From: DASQFU01 sp035632955
GTDB taxonomy: Bacteria; Eisenbacteria; RBG-16-71-46
Length of the DNA: 16,703 nt
Assembly: GCA_035632955.1 (NCBI GenBank)
Contig: DASQFU010000096.1
Location: forward strand, 1-16,703
Direction of reading: 5' to 3'
Each line of letters begins with the position of its first letter. Position 1 is the stretch's first letter. This document shows, piece after piece, positions 1 to 7,937 of this stretch. The notes under the pieces were generated by a model. That model made no database searches. It was not told the DNA's origin and was given only the letters and a program-made list of their open reading frames with translations. The translations under genes were made by a program, and so were the position numbers.

Positions 1-1
1 C

Positions 2-757
2 CTCGACGACTACCTGCGCGTGGTCAAGGGCTACCCCAAGGGCCTGCTCGGCCGCTACAAGCTGGCGGGCCAGGTCGCGCTCGGCGCGGCGATCGGCCTG
101 GTGCTGATCGTGTGGCCCGAGTCCGGCACGCCCGGCCTGGCGCCGACGACGACCCACGTCCCGTTCCTCAAGTTCCGCTTCATCGACTTCGGCCTGCTCT
201 TCATCCCGTTCGTCATCCTGGTCATCACGGGCTCGTCGAACGCCGTGAACCTCACCGACGGGCTCGACGGCCTGGCCTCGGGCCTGGTCGCGATCGCGGC
301 GATCGCGATGGCGGGCATGTGCTACCTGAGCGGCCACATCCGATTCAGCGAGTACCTCAACCTGAGCCACCTGCGCTACGCCGGCGAGCTGACCGTGTTC
401 TGCTCGGCGGTGCTCGGCGCCTCGCTGGGTTTCCTCTGGTACAACTGCCATCCGGCCGACGTGTTCATGGGCGACACCGGCTCCCTCGCGCTCGGCGGCG
501 CGCTGGCCACGGTCGCGGTGCTCATCAAACGCGAGTTCTGGCTGGTGCTGGTGGGCGGGATCTTCGTCGCCGAGGCGCTGTCGGTGATGCTGCAGGTGGC
601 CTCGTTCAAGCTGTGGGGGCGGCGTGTGTTCCGGATGTCGCCGCTCCACCATCATTTCGAGCTCGTCGGCTGGGCGGAGTCGCGCGTCGTTCTGCGCTTC
701 TATATCGTCGGCGCGCTGCTCGCATTGCTGTCCCTCTCCACCTTCAAGCTGCAATGA
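2..757 (+). CDS. mraY: MraY, phospho-N-acetylmuramoyl-pentapeptide transferase (5' partial)
   Basis: This integral membrane enzyme transfers phospho-MurNAc-pentapeptide from UDP to undecaprenyl phosphate, making lipid I, the first membrane step of peptidoglycan synthesis. The frame is open from base 2, so the gene begins outside the window; 251 residues are visible against roughly 360 in the family, so about 110 N-terminal residues are missing. The fragment opens with LDDYLRVVKG, the conserved DDY aspartate pair followed by the Lys/Gly-rich loop. NLTDGLDGLASG (from base 248) carries the other catalytic aspartate, FMGDTGSLALGG follows, and SPLHHHFELVGW near the C-terminus is the family histidine motif. 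Several hydrophobic helices lie between them. The GTG at base 20 is internal and not the true start. The stop overlaps murD by four bases (ATGA), implying translational coupling. Confidence 0.97.
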   Translation, partial: LDDYLRVVKGYPKGLLGRYKLAGQVALGAAIGLVLIVWPESGTPGLAPTTTHVPFLKFRFIDFGLLFIPFVILVITGSSNAVNLTDGLDGLASGLVAIAAIAMAGMCYLSGHIRFSEYLNLSHLRYAGELTVFCSAVLGASLGFLWYNCHPADVFMGDTGSLALGGALATVAVLIKREFWLVLVGGIFVAEALSVMLQVASFKLWGRRVFRMSPLHHHFELVGWAESRVVLRFYIVGALLALLSLSTFKLQ

Positions 758-2157
758 CGATCGACGCCCGGCATCCGCTCCCCGGCCGCCGGCCGCTCGT
801 CGTCGGCGCCGCGCGCTCGGGCTTGGCCGCGGCACGCCTGCTCGAGCGTCATGGGCTGCCGGTGCGCCTCGCCGACCGCCGCATCGAGGCGGGCAGCCAG
901 GGCGAGTTCGCGGCGAGCCTGGCGCGGCAGGGCGTGACCGGCGAGCTCATGCCCGACCACCTCCCGGCCCTTGAGGGACGCGACTTCGTGGTGTGGAGCC
1001 CCGGGATCCCGATCGACCATCCGCTCGCGCACGCCGCGGCCCGGGCCGGCGTGCCGGTCCTGTCCGAGCTCGAGCTCGGCTATCTGGCCGCGCATGCGCC
1101 GCTCCTCTGCATCACCGGCACCAACGGCAAGAGCACGACCACCGATCTGGTCGGGGTGCTGCTGCGCGCGGCGGGGCGCGAAGTCGAGGTGTGCGGCAAC
1201 ATCGGCCGGGCGGTGTGCGAGGTCGCCGAGCAGGTCTCGCCGACCGGGTTGCTGGTGGTCGAGGTGTCGTCCTTCCAGCTCGAGACCGTGGATCGGCTGA
1301 AGCCGTTCATCGCCACGTGGCTCAACCTGACGCCGGACCACCTGGACCGGCACCGCGACGTCGCGACCTACGGAGCGCTCAAACAGCGCCTGTTCGCGCG
1401 CCAGGAGGAGACGGATTACGCCGTGCTCAACGCCGACGATCCCGAGGTGCTCGCGCACCGGGCCGGCGCCGCCACACCGCTCGGCTTCTCGACCACCGGT
1501 CCCGTGGATCTCGGGGCGTTCGCGCTTGGTGGCGAGCTGGCGCTCGCGTGGCGGGGCGGGCTCGAGCGCCTGATGAGCGCGACCGAGTTGCGGCTGCGCG
1601 GCGCCCACAACCTGAGCAACGTGCTCGGCGCGATCGCCACGGTGCTGCCGCTCGAGATCTCGCCGGCCGTGCTGCGCGGCGCGTTGCGGGAGTATCCGGG
1701 GCTCGAGCATCGGCTCGAGCCGGTCGCGGTCATCGAAGGCGTCGAGTTCGTGAACGATTCGAAGGCGACCAACACCGGCTCGCTGCGTGTGGCGCTGGAG
1801 AGCTTCCCCGAGCCGGTCGTGTTGATCGCCGGCGGACGCGACAAGGGACAGGACTTCACGCCGCTTGCCCGCCTGGTCGCCGAGCGCGTCCGCCATCTGG
1901 TGCTGATCGGCGAGGGCGCGCCACGCCTCGCGGCCGCCTGGCCCAACCCTCCGGCCACGCATGCAGCGACGCTGGACGAGGCGGTGGATCGCGCGTTCGA
2001 CATCGCGCGCGTCGCTCGCGCGGCGTCGCGGGAGCCGGTCGTCGTGCTGTTCTCTCCGGGGTGCGCGTCGTTCGATATGTTCCGCGACTACGAAGACCGC
2101 GGCCGGCACTTCAAGACCGAGGTCGAGCGCCTCAAGCTCGCGGAGGCGCGCGCATGA
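754..2157 (+). CDS. murD: MurD, UDP-N-acetylmuramoyl-L-alanine--D-glutamate ligase
   Basis: Cytoplasmic ATP-dependent Mur ligase that adds D-glutamate to UDP-MurNAc-L-Ala. The protein is 467 residues, a normal length. The N-terminal Rossmann-like UDP-binding domain begins with LVVGAARSGLAAARLL (about residues 15-30). The ATP-binding loop is ITGTNGKSTTT (about 120-130). NLTPDHLDRH follows in the central domain, and the C-terminal domain carries FVNDSKATNTGS, the typical MurD Asp-Ser-Lys motif. The ATG at 754 is chosen because it overlaps the mraY stop as ATGA and puts the Rossmann motif near the N-terminus. The open frame extends further upstream inside mraY, but that stretch shows no homology to Mur ligases. 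The end overlaps ftsW by four bases. Confidence 0.97.
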   Translation: MTIDARHPLPGRRPLVVGAARSGLAAARLLERHGLPVRLADRRIEAGSQGEFAASLARQGVTGELMPDHLPALEGRDFVVWSPGIPIDHPLAHAAARAGVPVLSELELGYLAAHAPLLCITGTNGKSTTTDLVGVLLRAAGREVEVCGNIGRAVCEVAEQVSPTGLLVVEVSSFQLETVDRLKPFIATWLNLTPDHLDRHRDVATYGALKQRLFARQEETDYAVLNADDPEVLAHRAGAATPLGFSTTGPVDLGAFALGGELALAWRGGLERLMSATELRLRGAHNLSNVLGAIATVLPLEISPAVLRGALREYPGLEHRLEPVAVIEGVEFVNDSKATNTGSLRVALESFPEPVVLIAGGRDKGQDFTPLARLVAERVRHLVLIGEGAPRLAAAWPNPPATHAATLDEAVDRAFDIARVARAASREPVVVLFSPGCASFDMFRDYEDRGRHFKTEVERLKLAEARA

Positions 2158-3293
2158 ATCGCGGCGATCGCTGGCTCTTGGTCCTGCCGCTGGCGCTGAC
2201 GGCGCTCGGAGTCGTGATGGTGTATTCGTCGAGCGCGATCCTCGGCATCACCCGCCACCAGGATCCGAATCACTTCCTCACCAAGCAGATGCTCCGCGCC
2301 GGCATCGGCGTCGTGGCGATGCTGATGATGGCGAAGCTGCCGCTGCGACGCCTGGAGCGCGCCGCGCCGTTCCTGCTCGCGGCGGCGGCAGGCCTGCTCG
2401 GGCTCGTGATCGTCATCGGGCATGCCGCCGGCGGCTCGGAGCGCTGGCTGCATGGCGGGGTGCTCAACGTCCAGTTCCAGCCGACCGACTTCGCCCGTGT
2501 CGCCGCGATCGTGTGCCTGGCGTGGTGGCTCAAGCGCCGCCCGCCCGCCGAGCACGGGTTCGTCCGTGGTCTGCTCGTGCCGCTCGGAGTGCTGACCGTG
2601 CTGTGCGGCCTGATCGCGAAACAGCCGAACCTCTCCAGCGCGATGATGCTCGGCCTCATCGGACTCGGCATGCTATTCCTCGCCGGCGCCCCGCTACGCC
2701 ACCTCGCGGTGCCGGTCGGCGCGGGAGCGGCCGGCGTCGCGGTCGCGCTCGCGACGCATCCCTATCAGTGGGATCGCGTGCGATCCTACCTCGACTTCGT
2801 GCTGCGCGGCACGCTCGAGACCCGCGGCTCGGGATGGCAGCTCGACCAGTCGCTGATCGCGCTCGGCTCCGGCGGCTGGCTCGGCCGGGGGCTCGGGGGC
2901 GGGCTGCAGAAGTATCTGTTCCTCCCGGAGGCGCACACCGACTTCATCTTCTCGATCCTCGGTGAAGAGCTCGGGTTTCTCGGGGCCACGATCCTGCTCG
3001 GGCTGATCGCACTCTATTTGTGGCGCGGGCTGCGCACCGCCGTGCGCGCGAGCGACGCGTTCGCGTTCCTGGTTGCGGGCGGCCTCACGTTGCAGATTGG
3101 GTTCTACGCGCTGGTCAACCTCGCGGTCGCGACCGGGCTCGCGCCGACGACCGGGCTGCCGCTGCCGTTCGTCTCCTACGGGGGGTCGGCGTTGCTGCTC
3201 AACCTCGCGGCGGCCGGCCTGCTCTATCGCGTCTCGGTTGGCAACGAACGCGACGAAGCGTTGGCCCGCCAGCGCTGGGGAGCCGCAGCGTGA
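2154..3293 (+). CDS. ftsW: FtsW, SEDS-family septal peptidoglycan glycosyltransferase
   Basis: Polytopic membrane protein of the SEDS family (FtsW/RodA/SpoVE) that polymerises lipid II into glycan strands at the septum with a partner class b PBP. It has 379 residues and multiple hydrophobic segments. VMVYSSSAI lies in the first membrane helix (about 21-29). RGSGWQLDQSLIALGSGG and LPEAHTDFIFSILGEELG (about 225-274) form the conserved periplasmic region; the Asp in HTDFIFS matches the position essential in characterised SEDS proteins. PLPFVSYGGSALLLN (about 336-350) is the C-terminal signature. KQPNLSSAMM has Asn where many FtsW proteins have Asp, a variant I believe also occurs elsewhere. RodA is an alternative name by sequence, but the position between murD and murG argues strongly for FtsW. 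The start overlaps murD (ATGA) and the end overlaps murG (GTGA). Confidence 0.95.
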   Translation: MNRGDRWLLVLPLALTALGVVMVYSSSAILGITRHQDPNHFLTKQMLRAGIGVVAMLMMAKLPLRRLERAAPFLLAAAAGLLGLVIVIGHAAGGSERWLHGGVLNVQFQPTDFARVAAIVCLAWWLKRRPPAEHGFVRGLLVPLGVLTVLCGLIAKQPNLSSAMMLGLIGLGMLFLAGAPLRHLAVPVGAGAAGVAVALATHPYQWDRVRSYLDFVLRGTLETRGSGWQLDQSLIALGSGGWLGRGLGGGLQKYLFLPEAHTDFIFSILGEELGFLGATILLGLIALYLWRGLRTAVRASDAFAFLVAGGLTLQIGFYALVNLAVATGLAPTTGLPLPFVSYGGSALLLNLAAAGLLYRVSVGNERDEALARQRWGAAA

Positions 3294-4426
3294 AAGTCAT
3301 GATCGCGGGCGGCGGGACCGGCGGCCACGTGTATCCCGGCATCGCCGTCGCCGAGGAGATGATGCGCCTGCGGCCGAGCGCCGAGGTCGTATTCGTCGGC
3401 GGCCGCCGCGGTCTCGAGGCTCAGGCGGTCCCCGAAAGCGGCTTCCGCATTCGCTTCATCGTCACGCGCGGGTTTCCGCGCCGCGCGTGGTGGCGCTGGC
3501 CGGCCGCGCTGATCGCGAACGTCGTCGGGTTCGCGCAGGCGCTGGGAGTCGTGGCGAGCGAGCGACCGGACGTCGTGCTCGGGACCGGAGGTTACGTGAG
3601 CGGGCCGGTGGCGCTGGCCGCGCGCGTGCTCCGCCGGCCGTTGCTACTGCAGGAGCAGAACAGCATCCCGGGGCTCTCGAACCGGTGGCTGGCTCGGATC
3701 GCCGACGAGGTGCACCTCTCGTTCACGGAAGCGCGCGCGTATTTCGACCGCAAGGACCATCTGAAGATCACCGGCAATCCGGTGCGCGCCCACATTCTCG
3801 GCGGCGACCGCGCGGCGGCGATGCGCGAGTTCGCGCTCGCCGCCGGGCGCCCGACGGTGTTCGTGTTCGGCGGCAGCCGCGGGGCGCACCGCATCAACGA
3901 GGCGGCGCTCGACGCGATGCGCCGGCTCAAGGGCCGGGTCGACGTGCAGTTCATCCTTCAGACCGGACGCGACGACTTCGAATGGGCCAAGGGCCAGGTG
4001 GAAGCAGACGCGCTGCCGGCGCGGGTGATGCCGTTCCTGCGCCAGATCCATCTCGCCTACGCGGCGGCCGATCTGGTCGTGTGCCGCTCCGGAGCCATGA
4101 CGCTGGCCGAGATCGCCGCGAACGGCACCCCGGCGATTCTAATTCCCTATCCCTATGCGGCGCACAATCACCAGGAGGTCAACGCGAACAATTTGGTGGA
4201 GCGCGGCGCCGCGGCGCTGATCCCCGACCGTGAGCTCGGCGGCGAGCGGCTGGCGAAAGAGATCGCGCATCTGCTCGCGGACCGACAGACGCTGCGCCGG
4301 ATGTCGGTGAACGCGCGCACGTTCGCGCGGCCCGACGCGGCCGAGCGCATCGTGCGCAGCCTCGAGCGCTGGGCCGAGGGGCGCGGGGCGACGACGCCCG
4401 ACGCAGCCGGCGCGGGGGCGCGCTGA
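3290..4426 (+). CDS. murG: MurG, lipid II synthase (UDP-GlcNAc transferase)
   Basis: Peripheral membrane GT-B glycosyltransferase that adds GlcNAc from UDP-GlcNAc to lipid I, giving lipid II. The protein is 378 residues. The N-terminal glycine-rich loop is AGGGTGGHVYPGIAVAEE (about residues 6-23). QEQNSIPGLSNRWLAR (121-136) and TGNPVR follow. The C-terminal nucleotide-sugar domain has FGGSRGAHRINEAAL (about 193-207), and CRSGAMTLAEIAANG with PYPYAAHNHQEVNAN, the usual donor-binding region. The start is the GTG at 3290, which overlaps the ftsW stop as GTGA and places the loop at residues 7-13; this is preferred to upstream in-frame codons inside ftsW. The tail after residue ~365 is Ala/Gly-rich and poorly conserved. 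The stop overlaps murC by one base. Confidence 0.97.
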   Translation: MKVMIAGGGTGGHVYPGIAVAEEMMRLRPSAEVVFVGGRRGLEAQAVPESGFRIRFIVTRGFPRRAWWRWPAALIANVVGFAQALGVVASERPDVVLGTGGYVSGPVALAARVLRRPLLLQEQNSIPGLSNRWLARIADEVHLSFTEARAYFDRKDHLKITGNPVRAHILGGDRAAAMREFALAAGRPTVFVFGGSRGAHRINEAALDAMRRLKGRVDVQFILQTGRDDFEWAKGQVEADALPARVMPFLRQIHLAYAAADLVVCRSGAMTLAEIAANGTPAILIPYPYAAHNHQEVNANNLVERGAAALIPDRELGGERLAKEIAHLLADRQTLRRMSVNARTFARPDAAERIVRSLERWAEGRGATTPDAAGAGAR

Positions 4427-5820
4427 TGTACGGCCGCACGCACCGCATCCACTTCATCGGCATCGGCGGCTCCGGCATGTGCGGGATCGCCGAGGTGCTG
4501 CTCAACCTGGGTTATCAAGTTTCGGGCAGCGACCTGCGGAGCAGCGAAGCCACGCAGCGCATCCTCGCGCTCGGCGGCCGGGTGTTCGTCGGTCACGCAC
4601 CGAGCAACGTGGAGGGGGCGCACGTGATCGTGTTCTCCACCGCGGTTCAGGAGAACAATCCGGAGCTGGCGGCCGCCCGCGCGGCGGGCGTGCCGGTGAT
4701 CGGCCGCGCCGACATGCTGGCCGAGCTGATGCGCATGAAGTACGGGGTGGCGGTCGGCGGCGCACACGGCAAGACGACCACGACGTCGATGATCGCGGCC
4801 GTGCTCGCGCGCGGCGGGCTCGATCCGACGATCGTGGTCGGCGGCCGGCTGCACGCGCTCGGCTCCAACGCGCGCCTCGGGCGGGGTCAGTTCCTGGTGG
4901 CCGAAGCGGACGAAAGCGACGGCTCGTTCCTGAGGCTCTCGCCGGCGCTGTGCGTGGTGACCAACATCGACCGCGAACATCTCGACTTCTACGCGGGGCT
5001 GGACGACATTCGCGCCGCGTTCGTATCGTTCGCCAACGGCGTGCCGTTCTACGGTGTCGCCGTGCTGTGCGCGGACGATCCGGAAGTGCGGGTGATCCTG
5101 CCGCGGGTCAAGAAGCGCGTCATCCTCTACGGCACCCGTCCCGAGGCCGAGGTGCGCGCGGAGCAGGTCACCCTGCGGCCGCACGGCGCCCGCTTCGAGG
5201 TCGTGGGCTCGGGCCAGCGCCTGGGCGTGATCGATCTCCAGCTGCCCGGGCGGCACGCGGTGCTGAACGCGCTCGCGGCGGTCGCGGTCGCGATCGAGCT
5301 GGAGGTCGGGTTCGGCCACATCGCCGAAGCGCTGGCGGAGTTCCGTGGCGTCGCGCGCCGGTTCGAAACGCGCGGCGAGGCGGCCGGCGTCCGCGTCGTC
5401 GACGACTACGCCCATCATCCGACCGAGATCGCGGCGACGTTGAGCGCGGCGCGTGGCCTCGGCGGGCGCACGCTGGTCGTGTTCCAACCGCACCGCTACA
5501 CGCGCACGCTCGCGCTTCGCGACGAGTTCGGAACCTGCTTCGCCGAAGCGGATCGCGTGTGGGTGCTGGACGTGTACGCGGCGGGGGAGAAGCCGATCCC
5601 GGGGGTCTCCGGAGCGACGGTCGTCGCGAGCGCTCGGGCGCATGGGGCGCGCGCCATCGAGCACGCGCCGGACCCGGCGGCCGCGGTCGCCGCGGTGGTG
5701 GCCGAAGCGCGGGCGGGCGACACGGTGATGACGCTCGGCGCGGGCGACGTGTGGAAGCTGGGCGACGAGGTCCTGCGCCGGCTGGACCCCGGGAACGTGC
5801 CGGCAGAGCGGGCGCGCTGA
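4426..5820 (+). CDS. murC: MurC, UDP-N-acetylmuramate--L-alanine ligase
   Basis: Cytoplasmic ATP-dependent ligase that adds L-alanine to UDP-MurNAc, the first amino acid of the peptide stem. Length 464 residues, typical of the family. The N-terminal domain starts HFIGIGGSGMCGIAEVL (about 9-25). The ATP loop is GGAHGKTTTTSM (about 111-122). ADESDGSFLRLSP and NIDREHLDFY follow in the central domain. RRFETRGEAAGVRVVDDYAHHPTEI begins the C-terminal domain; DDYAHHP is the MurC/Mpl hallmark. Mpl is less likely given the position directly after murG. The ATG at 4426 shares its A with the murG TGA (TGATG), and the stop overlaps ftsQ in the same way. murC is followed directly by ftsQ, with no murB or ddl between them. 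Confidence 0.97.
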   Translation: MYGRTHRIHFIGIGGSGMCGIAEVLLNLGYQVSGSDLRSSEATQRILALGGRVFVGHAPSNVEGAHVIVFSTAVQENNPELAAARAAGVPVIGRADMLAELMRMKYGVAVGGAHGKTTTTSMIAAVLARGGLDPTIVVGGRLHALGSNARLGRGQFLVAEADESDGSFLRLSPALCVVTNIDREHLDFYAGLDDIRAAFVSFANGVPFYGVAVLCADDPEVRVILPRVKKRVILYGTRPEAEVRAEQVTLRPHGARFEVVGSGQRLGVIDLQLPGRHAVLNALAAVAVAIELEVGFGHIAEALAEFRGVARRFETRGEAAGVRVVDDYAHHPTEIAATLSAARGLGGRTLVVFQPHRYTRTLALRDEFGTCFAEADRVWVLDVYAAGEKPIPGVSGATVVASARAHGARAIEHAPDPAAAVAAVVAEARAGDTVMTLGAGDVWKLGDEVLRRLDPGNVPAERAR

Positions 5821-6623
5821 TGGGTTACTACCAGGGACGTGCGCTCGAACGGCGGCCGCTGCGCCGCGCCGGGCGGCTGCGGCGCTGGCTTCACGTGGCG
5901 ATCGCGCTGGTCGTCTTAGCGACGCTTGCGCACCTGCCGTGGTCGCAGCTCCGGCGTCGCTTCGCGGTCGTGTCCGAGGTCCGGGTCGAAGGCATGCACT
6001 ACCTCGACGCCGCGCACGTGCAGGCGATCAGCGGTATCCAACGGGGCGACGATCTGTTCCGTCTCGACCTGCCGCGCGCGCGTCAGGAGCTGTTGCTCGA
6101 TTCGCGGGTGGCCGAAGCGGAAGTCGGACGGCGGCTGCCGCGCGGCGTGCGCATCCGGATCGTCGAGCGCGTCCCGGTGTTGCTGGTCGACCACGGTGTC
6201 CCCTGGGAGCTGGATTCGGCGGGCGTGCTGCTGGCGCCGCTGGCGCCGGGCGTGGTCGCGGACGTGCCGCGGCTGATCGGGCCGCGCCTGGTCGGCGAGC
6301 CGGCCGGGACGCAGCTCGGCGGGCCCGAGGTCGATCGCGGGCTGAGCTGGGCGCGCGCGCTCGAGGATCCCGAGCTCCAGCTCGCCGGGCAGGTCTCGGA
6401 GCTGGACGTCCGTGATCCGCAAACCACGGCGATCACGCTGCTCTCCGGCACCCGCGTGCTCGGGCCGGCCGCCCCGCCCTCGCGCCGCAGGCTGTCGGCG
6501 TTGCGCGTCGTGCTGGCCGATCTCCAGCACAAGGGCACGGTGGCGAACGAAGTGGACTTGCGATACGAAAATCAGGTGATCGTGCGACCCGTCTCGACTG
6601 CGGAGGCGTCGCACAGCGGCTGA
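5820..6623 (+). CDS. ftsQ: FtsQ/DivIB-like divisome protein
   Basis: Single-pass membrane protein that links cytoplasmic and periplasmic parts of the divisome and regulates septal synthesis. The protein has 267 residues. It opens with a short basic cytoplasmic tail, then one membrane helix (about 23-41, beginning WLHVAIALVVLATLAHL). A POTRA domain follows at about 50-119: VSEVRVEGMHYLDAAHVQ, GDDLFRLDL and RRLPRGVRIRIVERVPV are the usual strand/helix pattern. The C-terminal beta domain ends with VDLRYENQVIVRP, the recognisable FtsQ ending. The start at 5820 overlaps the murC stop as TGATG. Identification rests on domain order and position between murC and ftsA; the family is weakly conserved in sequence. 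Confidence 0.92.
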   Translation: MGYYQGRALERRPLRRAGRLRRWLHVAIALVVLATLAHLPWSQLRRRFAVVSEVRVEGMHYLDAAHVQAISGIQRGDDLFRLDLPRARQELLLDSRVAEAEVGRRLPRGVRIRIVERVPVLLVDHGVPWELDSAGVLLAPLAPGVVADVPRLIGPRLVGEPAGTQLGGPEVDRGLSWARALEDPELQLAGQVSELDVRDPQTTAITLLSGTRVLGPAAPPSRRRLSALRVVLADLQHKGTVANEVDLRYENQVIVRPVSTAEASHSG

Positions 6624-6637
6624 TCTCTCTCGGTCAC

Positions 6638-6645
6638 AGGAGGTG
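6638..6645 (+). promoter_or_regulatory. Strong Shine-Dalgarno of ftsA
   Basis: AGGAGGTG lies 9 bases before the ATG at 6655. It decides the ftsA start: a GTG at 6643 in the same frame falls inside this site and cannot be the start. The overlapped genes upstream have no comparably strong site, so FtsA probably gets independent, higher translation initiation. Confidence 0.85.
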
Positions 6646-6654
6646 AATCGCGAC

Positions 6655-7902
6655 ATGGCTCAGGCAACGCGGACGTTCGTCGGTCTCGACATCGGCACGA
6701 CCAAGATCTCGTGCATCATCGCCGAGATGAAGACATCGGCGGCCGGTGAGCTCACGATCGTGGGGGTGGGGAACGCGCCGAGCGAAGGTCTCCGGCGCGG
6801 GGTGGTGGTGGATCTCGAAAAAACGGTCGGCAGCATCCAGCGCGCGGTGGACGAGGCCGAGCGGATGGCCGGCGTGGGCGTCAAAGGCGTGTACGCCGGG
6901 ATTGCCGGCGACCACATTCGCAGCATCAACAGCCGCGGCGTGATCGCGGTCTCGCGCAGGGACAACGAAATCGGCCCGGCCGACGTGGATCGCGTCGTCG
7001 AGGCGGCCAAGGCGATCGCCATTCCGATGGATCGCGAGATCATCCACGTGATCCCACAGGAGTTCGTCGTCGACGATCAGGACGGGATCAAGGATCCGAT
7101 CGGGATGAGCGGCGTGCGGCTGGAAGCCGAGGTGCACATCATCACGGGTGCGGTGACCTCGGCCAAGAACATCTGCCGCGCCATCCAGCGCGCCGGCCTC
7201 AAGGTCCACGACCTGGTGCTCGAGCCGCTCGCCTCGAGTCACGCCGTGCTGCAGCCGGACGAGCGCGACTTGGGCGTCGTCCTGCTCGACATGGGCGGCG
7301 GCACGACCGACGTCGCCGTGTTCTTCGAGGGCTCGATCCGCCACACCTCGATCATTCCGTGCGGCGGCGCCAACGTCACGAACGACATCGCGATCGGGCT
7401 GCGCACGCCGATCGACAAGGCCGAGCAGATCAAGATCGCGTTCGGCTGCGCGCTCGCGGCGCTGGTCGCCTCCAGCGAAGCCGTGAGCGTCTCGGGGGTC
7501 GGCGGCCGCGCCGATCGCGAGATCTCGAGGCACGTGCTGGCGTCGATGATCGAGCCGCGGATGGAAGAGATCTTCGCCCTGGCCAACCGCGAGGTGAAGA
7601 AGAACCACTTCGCGGAGCTGCTCGGAGGAGGGGTGGTATTGACGGGCGGCACGTCGCTGATGCCGGGCGTCGTGGAGCTCGCGGAACAGGTGTTCGAGAT
7701 GCCGGTGCGTCTCGGGGTCCCGGAAGCGTTGGGTGGGCTCGGCACGACGGTCGCCGACCCGCGCTACGCCACCGGCGTGGGGCTCGTGCTCCATGCGGCC
7801 CAGGGCGAGAACGGCGATGCAGTGACCGGTGAGAGACGGGCCAGCGGTGAGCGTCGAAACGTGTTCGACCCGCGGCGCTGGTTCAGCGACTTGTTCTACT
7901 AA
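6655..7902 (+). CDS. ftsA: FtsA, actin-like membrane tether of the Z ring
   Basis: Cytoplasmic actin-fold ATPase that anchors FtsZ filaments to the membrane and recruits later division proteins. Length 415 residues. The phosphate-1 motif is GLDIGTTKISC (about 10-20). The 1C subdomain follows at about 85-165, with the GLRRGVVVDLEKTV segment before it. Phosphate-2 is LDMGGGTTDVAVF (about 211-223), and the adenosine motif is VVLTGGTSLMPGV (about 327-339). A 20-residue polar linker leads to a terminal amphipathic segment NVFDPRRWFSDLFY, which fits the membrane-targeting helix of FtsA. The ATG at 6655 is chosen for its Shine-Dalgarno. It lies 31 bases after ftsQ and 35 bases before ftsZ. Confidence 0.97.
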   Translation: MAQATRTFVGLDIGTTKISCIIAEMKTSAAGELTIVGVGNAPSEGLRRGVVVDLEKTVGSIQRAVDEAERMAGVGVKGVYAGIAGDHIRSINSRGVIAVSRRDNEIGPADVDRVVEAAKAIAIPMDREIIHVIPQEFVVDDQDGIKDPIGMSGVRLEAEVHIITGAVTSAKNICRAIQRAGLKVHDLVLEPLASSHAVLQPDERDLGVVLLDMGGGTTDVAVFFEGSIRHTSIIPCGGANVTNDIAIGLRTPIDKAEQIKIAFGCALAALVASSEAVSVSGVGGRADREISRHVLASMIEPRMEEIFALANREVKKNHFAELLGGGVVLTGGTSLMPGVVELAEQVFEMPVRLGVPEALGGLGTTVADPRYATGVGLVLHAAQGENGDAVTGERRASGERRNVFDPRRWFSDLFY

Positions 7903-7937
7903 ACAGACGCCGCATCCGCGGCGCACAGGGAGGTGCA

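Noticed and set aside
4479..6623. A 714-codon plus-strand frame that seems to fuse an Arg-rich protein to FtsQ
   Set aside because: The upstream part is the off-frame shadow of murC; only the part from ATG 5820 resembles FtsQ, and the TGATG junction gives a natural start.
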